From assembly GCA_944369635.1 (NCBI GenBank), contig CALVXL010000127.1, forward strand, positions 1 to 11,455: a stretch of 11,455 nucleotides of DNA, given 5' to 3'. The first letter of the stretch is position 1; every line of letters starts with the position of its first letter. Origin of the DNA: an uncultured Clostridia bacterium. GTDB lineage: Bacteria > Bacillota > Clostridia > Christensenellales > Borkfalkiaceae. Below, piece by piece: positions 6,754-11,455 of this stretch. Position numbers and translations under genes: made by a program. The notes under the pieces are model-generated. The model saw nothing but the letters and a program-made list of their open reading frames with translations, did no database searches and was not told the DNA's origin.

Positions 6754-9237
6754 ATGAAAATAAAAAGGACTGCACCGTCAAAAAAGCTGTTTGCATTCGC
6801 CATGTCCGCTATGCTTTTTGCGGGTACGCTGAGTATCGGCAACTTTGATGCGGGATACGCGGAAGAAGATGTGGAATTCTGGTCCACATACGCTACGGAA
6901 AAGATTTTGCGCGACGAATACGAAATGTATGATTCCGTGCGTAAAGCGGCGGAAGTGCGCGTACGAGCGTGTCAGGGCGAATACGAAAGCACGCAGCTCA
7001 TCATGACGGCAAACGCGGACGTCGGTTCGTATGAAGTGGAACTTTCCGATCTGACGCTTTCGGGAGGGGAAGCGACCTTTGCGAAGGAAAACATCGGCGT
7101 TTACCACGAAAAATATATCCTCGTGGAAAACGTGTACGATAAAAACGGCGCGCCGACGGGGTGGTATCCCGACGCGCTTCTCCCTGTGGAAACTGCCGAA
7201 GAATACGGCGAAAACAAAATCGCCGCGGGGCAGAATCAGGGGCTTTACATCACGTTCAACGTGCCCGTGGATCAGGCGGCGGGCGTGTACAACGGCACAA
7301 TGAAGATCACCTGCGACAAAAATGTTACCGAAATCCCCGTGATATTGACGGTAGAAGATCTTCTTGTCAGCCAGACGACGCATTCCAAGTCCAAGTTCAA
7401 CGCCACGTTCCACCAGTATTTGGGGGAACTTAACAGCACGCAGGACATGTTGGACGCTTACATTGAGAAGATGGCGGAATACCGCATTTCTCCGGGAGCG
7501 GTGATGCACGGTTCGCAGTTCACCACTTCGGAAGAGGATATGAGGATGTATGTCGATAGGGCTTATGAGCTGTTGCAGAACCCCAAAATGAGCAACTTCA
7601 ACATCCCGGCTTTCACGGCTTCCCGCGAAAACGTCAAGACCATCGATCGCAACATGCTTACAAAATACATCGATTGCGTTTTGGAAAAGAGTCTGGAAAC
7701 GGGTTTCGACATGATGGGTCGTGCGATTTTCTCTACGGGGCTTATCGATGAGCCCGATCTGTTCGGACTGATGGATCGCGTTCCGTACGTATGCGAGGAC
7801 TTCAACGCCGCCGTTACGACCAGCCTCAACAATCTGGACGCGCTGGCGAAACGTTATCCCGAGACCGGTCCCGAATTTGTGGAACAGCTCAAAACATCGT
7901 TGGAAAATTTCCCGCTTATCGTTTCCATGGCGAAGACCGATCAGGCGGTAGAAATGGGGGTGGAAACCTTCTGTCCCAAGATAGACGATTACGATTCGGC
8001 CACTTCGCGGGAAAAGTACGACGACCAGCAACAGCGCTGGTGGTATACCTGCGTTACGCCCCGCCCGCCTTACGCGGGGTATCATCTGGAAGATACGCTG
8101 ATTTCCGCCCGCTCCATCAGCTGGATGATGAGCGAGTACGACGTGATCGGCAATTTCTTCTGGGCGGTGGATGTCTACGCGCGTTACGACGGCACGAATT
8201 ATCAGCCGATCGAAGATTATTATCAGACTTCCGCGCGTTATCCCGAAGCGAACGGCGACGGCTTCCTCTTTTATCCCGGTTCGCCTTACGGGCTTGACGA
8301 ACCTCTCGCGTCCATGCGGCTGGAAGCCATTCGCGACGGCGCGGAGGAATACGAACTCTTTTACGATCTGCAAAACGCTTACGCGGCATTGGGATTTGAT
8401 ACCGACAACGTGCAGCGGAATATTTCTTCGCTCATCTATACGGGAACGCGCGTTTCCTCCACTTCCGAAAATTTTTACGGCGCGCGGAACGCGCTTATCG
8501 ATCTGACAAAGCTCGCTAAAACGCCTGCAGGTGTGTGCGTGATGGACGCGACAGACGACAATTACGGGCACGTCACGTATAAAGTCTATGTCAACAACGG
8601 TTATGATCTTCTTTCCGAAGGAGAGGTTTTGCAAAACGGCGAAGCTTACGGAAACGGAAAGATCTATGAAATTTCCATCGATCTTGCGGAAAAGAACAAT
8701 ATCAATTTCGGCGTTACGATCGACGGCGAGCTGGTGGAATTCGATTACAGGGTAGGCGGAAAAACGCAGATACGTCAGGCGGAAGATCTGGTCGGCAGCT
8801 TTACGGAAAACACCTGTACGCTAAAGGTTGAGCTCGTGAACGCGTCGGATGTGGACGCGTCGCTCAGCGGTAAACTCGTCGCCCTTACGCTCGGCGCGGT
8901 GGACGGAAAACATCAGAGCGTGAATTTTACCGACGATGTGATAAAGAGCGTTTCTTCAGATACCAAGCGCATCGTGCTTCGCATCGTGAATCCGACGGAC
9001 AAAGCGATTCCGTTTATGTTGCAGGCGAAATTCAAAGGCAGTTCCATCAACCTTACGATTCTGACCGTTGATCTCGCGCCCGGCGAAAACGTGCTGGAAG
9101 TGAGCGGTTTCGGAAGTTACGATTGGACCAATTACGAATCGCTCGAACGCTTTATACTCTATTTTACGGACAGCGTGAAAGAGCCGCACGAAGCGCAGAC
9201 GGTTTACGTGAAAGATTTCGTTATTTACGATAATTAG
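6754..9237 (+). CDS. Secreted DUF4091/GH123-like glycoside hydrolase
   Basis: Exported protein of 827 residues. A signal peptide covers ~1-36 (hydrophobic core 12-29, cleavage likely after AGYA). Residues ~37-205 form an N-terminal beta-sandwich like that of GH123 enzymes. Residues ~210-590 form the catalytic barrel: GLIDEPDL places an adjacent Asp332-Glu333 pair where GH123 enzymes use Asp-Glu for substrate-assisted cleavage. WWYTC (429-433), GNFFWAVD (~467-473), GDGFLFYPG (501-509) and RLEAIRDGAEEYEL (~522-535) are the DUF4091 signatures. The remaining ~230 residues are beta-rich and end YVKDFVIYDN, like a carbohydrate-binding jelly-roll. Characterised GH123 members remove beta-N-acetylgalactosamine; this specificity is an inference here, since DUF4091 is broader and some family positions differ (WAVDVY rather than the usual WAxNxW). 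No sortase, S-layer or lipid anchor is visible. The ATG is 9 bp after the previous stop with AAGGAG overlapping that stop, so it is part of the importer operon. The family call is solid; the substrate is not. Confidence 0.85.
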   Translation: MKIKRTAPSKKLFAFAMSAMLFAGTLSIGNFDAGYAEEDVEFWSTYATEKILRDEYEMYDSVRKAAEVRVRACQGEYESTQLIMTANADVGSYEVELSDLTLSGGEATFAKENIGVYHEKYILVENVYDKNGAPTGWYPDALLPVETAEEYGENKIAAGQNQGLYITFNVPVDQAAGVYNGTMKITCDKNVTEIPVILTVEDLLVSQTTHSKSKFNATFHQYLGELNSTQDMLDAYIEKMAEYRISPGAVMHGSQFTTSEEDMRMYVDRAYELLQNPKMSNFNIPAFTASRENVKTIDRNMLTKYIDCVLEKSLETGFDMMGRAIFSTGLIDEPDLFGLMDRVPYVCEDFNAAVTTSLNNLDALAKRYPETGPEFVEQLKTSLENFPLIVSMAKTDQAVEMGVETFCPKIDDYDSATSREKYDDQQQRWWYTCVTPRPPYAGYHLEDTLISARSISWMMSEYDVIGNFFWAVDVYARYDGTNYQPIEDYYQTSARYPEANGDGFLFYPGSPYGLDEPLASMRLEAIRDGAEEYELFYDLQNAYAALGFDTDNVQRNISSLIYTGTRVSSTSENFYGARNALIDLTKLAKTPAGVCVMDATDDNYGHVTYKVYVNNGYDLLSEGEVLQNGEAYGNGKIYEISIDLAEKNNINFGVTIDGELVEFDYRVGGKTQIRQAEDLVGSFTENTCTLKVELVNASDVDASLSGKLVALTLGAVDGKHQSVNFTDDVIKSVSSDTKRIVLRIVNPTDKAIPFMLQAKFKGSSINLTILTVDLAPGENVLEVSGFGSYDWTNYESLERFILYFTDSVKEPHEAQTVYVKDFVIYDN

Positions 9238-9247
9238 AGGTGAGGGA

Positions 9248-10435
9248 ATGAAAAAATGGATAAAAGCGGTTGCGCTGGCAATGGCGGCGGCTTCCGTATT
9301 GACGCTGGGCGCGTGCAAAAAACCCGCCGAAGATCCCGACGCCGCGCTCAAAGAGGATGTGCTTTTGAATAATTTCGAAGGCTGGGCGCCCGATCTGCAG
9401 CTCGCGCGGTTTATGAACGGATTCGGAAAAATCAGCTTAAACAGCGACAGCCAGTACGTTTCCAAAGGCGAAAAGTCTGCAAGGCTCGATCCGCTCGGCT
9501 GGACGGGGGCGGGATCTCTTCCCCTGGTGTATTTTCCCACGCAGTCGGATACCTTTCAGTTCGATTATTCCGATTTCAGCTACGTCGATTACGTTTCCTT
9601 CGATATCTACAACGCGAACGGTGAAGAAAAGACGATGAATGCGGGGCTTGTTTCCAAAGTTACCAGCATCGAAAGCATCAACCGCGTGTGCGATCAGGAA
9701 TTTACTCTGCAACCCGGCTGGAATACCTGCACCATACAGGTGGAAGCGTCCGTTCTGGCGATTACGGCGGATATTACGGACATTAAGGGCGTGTATTTCA
9801 TGTTTGAAAACGCGCATTCCCTTAACGTTACCGAGGATACGCCCAAGTATTATCTCGACAATATCATGCTCGTGAAAAAGGACGAAAAATCTTCTACGGA
9901 ATTTGAAATCATATTGCGCGAAAACGAAATCGCCGACTTTGAATTGCTGTATCAGCAGTACATGGTGGCAAACGACAACCCGAGCACCGTGGAAGTAGTC
10001 AACGCTGCGGAATACGGTTTAGTCGCTCCGTCCGGGAACAAAGTGTTGCGCGTGGTTCTCAACGGCGTGAATACGGGATATTGGAAATATTTCCGCATTT
10101 CCGAGGTGCTCATTCAGGCGACAAAGTTGAACGGTATGAGCGAAGCTGCGGCGCAAAATGCGTATATTTGTTTCGAAACTTACAATAATACCGATAGCGC
10201 CGTCAATTTTCCGTTGGACTTCACGCGCGCTTCGGACGGAAAGGCGTTCCTTTCCACGTCGAACAACTGTGCGCCGAAACAATGGACGAGTTACGAATAC
10301 AAAATTACCGACATTTTGAAAGAAGAACCGAATTTTCTGAAAGATCCGGGACAATTCCTCTTGAATTATAAGGACGACAGCTCTGTGGACAGGGAATTTT
10401 TCTTCGATAATTTCAGAATAGAGTTCAGAAACTGA
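9248..10435 (+). CDS. Lipoprotein with two tandem beta-sandwich (CBM-like) domains, function unknown
   Basis: No enzyme family is recognised. The product is a 395-residue lipoprotein: Lys-Lys start, hydrophobic core, lipobox LGAC with Cys23. Two similar domains follow. Domain A (~37-211) opens LLNNFEGW, has KSARLDPLGW and YVDYVSFDIYNA, and ends YYLDNIMLVKK. Domain B (~226-394) opens ADFELLYQQYM, has NKVLRVVLNGVNTGYWKYF, and ends FFFDNFRIEF. This order (buried D/N-F-E near the start, a W- or Y-rich middle, and a final 'xYxDNxxL' strand) is typical of galactose-binding-like jelly-roll carbohydrate-binding modules. No obvious catalytic acid pair is visible. The start ATG has GAGGTGAGGG just upstream and the gene is 10 bp from the hydrolase. 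It probably displays glycan-binding modules on the membrane surface, feeding the hydrolase and importer. The similarity to binding modules comes from pattern only, and a structural or scaffold role is also possible. Confidence 0.82.
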   Translation: MKKWIKAVALAMAAASVLTLGACKKPAEDPDAALKEDVLLNNFEGWAPDLQLARFMNGFGKISLNSDSQYVSKGEKSARLDPLGWTGAGSLPLVYFPTQSDTFQFDYSDFSYVDYVSFDIYNANGEEKTMNAGLVSKVTSIESINRVCDQEFTLQPGWNTCTIQVEASVLAITADITDIKGVYFMFENAHSLNVTEDTPKYYLDNIMLVKKDEKSSTEFEIILRENEIADFELLYQQYMVANDNPSTVEVVNAAEYGLVAPSGNKVLRVVLNGVNTGYWKYFRISEVLIQATKLNGMSEAAAQNAYICFETYNNTDSAVNFPLDFTRASDGKAFLSTSNNCAPKQWTSYEYKITDILKEEPNFLKDPGQFLLNYKDDSSVDREFFFDNFRIEFRN

Positions 10436-10448
10436 AAAGGAGGGATAT

Positions 10449-11455
10449 ATGAGAAAATTTTTGAAAGCGCTAGCGCTTTCCGCCCTGATTGCCGTATGTG
10501 CAATCAGTGCGGCGGCATGTAACAGAGGAGTGAAGCTGGTAGATTTTCCCGAAAGCAAGACCGAAGAGGTAGAGCTGGGCAGCACCTACACGATTTCACT
10601 CAAAGAAGTAAAGGACGAAAACGGCAACACTTACCGTGTCAGTGCGTCGGTCAAGACCAAGGCCGGCGGGAACGTATCGGTTTTTGAAAGCAAATTCGAC
10701 ATTACCGATATCGAAGGATATGTCATCACCTATACGGCGAAAATCAACGACAAAAAGGAACAGACGAGTGTGGTTACCCTGAATGTGGTCGATCACGGCA
10801 AACCCGCCATATCGATTTCAAAACCTTCTACGGGTGAAGTCGGAACGCCGTATACCCTTCCGGGGATCGAAGTGAGCGATCTTTCCGGCCAGATAGTGGA
10901 AAAGACGGTGGAAGTGTATTTCGTGGACGGCGATACGGAAACCAAAGTGGAAGATCTTACGGAAAGCGAGGGAACGTATACCTTTACGCCCGAGCAGGCG
11001 GGATATTACCGCATCAAAGTGAGTGCAACGGATAAAAGCGGCAACAGCGAGACGGTAACGGCTGATTTCACGGTAGACGAAAAGATCGCGGAAGGCACGA
11101 TCTTCGATCCTGCAATCCTTTCCGCGCTTACGCAGATCAAGACCAGCACGTCTTGTCCCATGGAAGTCAAAGCGGGCGATCCGACGGCGGCATACACGGG
11201 AGATTACGTGAGCTTCACCTCGACGGAAGCTAAATGGCACAATATTGCGCTTATTCCTAAATTTTCGCTTGAAACTTATGCAAAATACGATCTGGTGGAA
11301 GTATGGCTGTACGCAGACGCGGCTGACGGCACGGAAGTGGGTTTCAGTTTCTTTAACAATCTCGACTACAATTATCGCTTTATGTCCGACACCTGGACGA
11401 AAATCACCATCGATATGGAAGATTTCGTAACGGAAATGGGCAAAAACAACGCTAT
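10449..11455 (+). CDS. Surface lipoprotein with two Ig-like domains and a CBM-like domain, 3' end off window
   Basis: The reading frame starts at ATG 10449 with AAAAGGAGGG just upstream, 13 bp after the previous stop, and stays open to the window edge (335 residues so far). The N-terminus Met-Arg-Lys plus hydrophobic core ending SAAAC gives a likely lipobox with Cys24, though the Ala at -3 is weaker than Leu. Residues ~28-114 and ~118-209 look like two bacterial Ig-like domains; the second has GEVGTPYTLPGIEVSDLSG and ends with TYTFTPEQAGYYRIKVSATD then SGNSETVTADFTV, a familiar Ig/cadherin-like ending. Residues ~216-335+ begin a jelly-roll domain (YDLVEVWLYADAADG and WTKITIDMEDF) like those in the upstream lipoprotein. 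No catalytic domain has appeared yet. The Ig modules could act as spacers lifting the binding module away from the membrane. Because it is cut, a downstream catalytic or anchoring domain cannot be excluded. Confidence 0.85.
   Translation, partial: MRKFLKALALSALIAVCAISAAACNRGVKLVDFPESKTEEVELGSTYTISLKEVKDENGNTYRVSASVKTKAGGNVSVFESKFDITDIEGYVITYTAKINDKKEQTSVVTLNVVDHGKPAISISKPSTGEVGTPYTLPGIEVSDLSGQIVEKTVEVYFVDGDTETKVEDLTESEGTYTFTPEQAGYYRIKVSATDKSGNSETVTADFTVDEKIAEGTIFDPAILSALTQIKTSTSCPMEVKAGDPTAAYTGDYVSFTSTEAKWHNIALIPKFSLETYAKYDLVEVWLYADAADGTEVGFSFFNNLDYNYRFMSDTWTKITIDMEDFVTEMGKNNA
10463..10480. repeat. 18-bp perfect palindrome inside the start of the last lipoprotein gene
   Basis: GAAAGCGCTAGCGCTTTC is a perfect inverted repeat spanning codons 5-11 (Leu-Lys-Ala-Leu-Ala-Leu-Ser). 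With the two bases before it, it matches the CcpA cre consensus (WTGNAANCGNWNNCW) at all positions but the last. It could be an operator for CcpA or another LacI-family protein acting inside the operon. As RNA it could form a 7-bp stem with a CTAG loop just after the start codon. The sequence is also a natural outcome of Ala-Leu codons, so function is uncertain. Confidence 0.35.

Noticed and set aside
6778..8634. 618-codon open frame on the minus strand inside the GH123-like gene
   Set aside because: It is antisense to a gene with clear family motifs, signal peptide and ribosome site. Its translation is rich in Arg, His and Val with no recognisable domain, as expected of a mirror frame of GC-biased codons.
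10019..10585. Minus-strand open frame of 188 codons spanning the junction of the two lipoprotein genes
   Set aside because: It runs antisense across two genes with good starts and lipoboxes, and shows no domain.
1..11455. CRISPR array, tRNA or rRNA gene, insertion sequence or attachment site
   Set aside because: No regular spacer-repeat pattern, tRNA cloverleaf, transposase or flanking inverted repeats were noticed; nearly the whole window is explained by the listed genes.

Overview
The window looks like a carbohydrate-utilisation locus from a Gram-positive-type bacterium, probably a gut Clostridia member (Bacillota). The support is strong GGAGG-type ribosome sites, lipobox lipoproteins in place of periplasmic proteins, an AraC-family regulator next to a two-permease sugar ABC importer without its own ATPase, and moderate GC in the genes with a very AT-rich regulatory gap. 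The lineage is an inference from style, not a marker gene.

Layout. (1) 1-1859, plus strand: the last ~618 codons of a GH36 alpha-galactosidase, cut by the window edge, followed by a strong hairpin terminator (1873-1915). (2) 1972-2892, minus strand: an AraC-family transcriptional regulator with an N-terminal cupin-like sensor, convergent with the galactosidase. (3) 2893-3111: an AT-rich divergent regulatory region. It holds a near-consensus promoter for the regulator that would give a leaderless mRNA, an array of TTGTAA-type hexamers spaced by whole DNA turns, an AT palindrome, and candidate promoters for the operon on the right. (4) 3112 to the window end, plus strand: six tightly spaced genes (gaps 9-26 bp, each with a purine-rich ribosome site, no terminator between them). 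They are two ABC permeases, a lipoprotein sugar-binding protein, a secreted DUF4091/GH123-like glycoside hydrolase, a lipoprotein with two beta-sandwich (CBM-like) domains, and a second lipoprotein with two Ig-like domains and a beta-sandwich domain that runs off the window.

How it may work. The two surface lipoproteins would hold a glycan at the cell surface. The secreted GH123-like enzyme would release sugar from it; the founding GH123 enzymes are beta-N-acetylgalactosaminidases. The binding lipoprotein and permeases would import the product, energised by a shared ATPase encoded elsewhere, and the cytoplasmic AraC protein would sense a related sugar and switch the operon on. The galactosidase upstream would fit trimming of galactose-containing material, but it is a separate transcription unit. 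The exact glycan cannot be read from the sequence. The most notable parts are the phased operator array with the leaderless regulator promoter, and the pair of surface lipoproteins of no recognised catalytic family coupled to a GH123-like enzyme.
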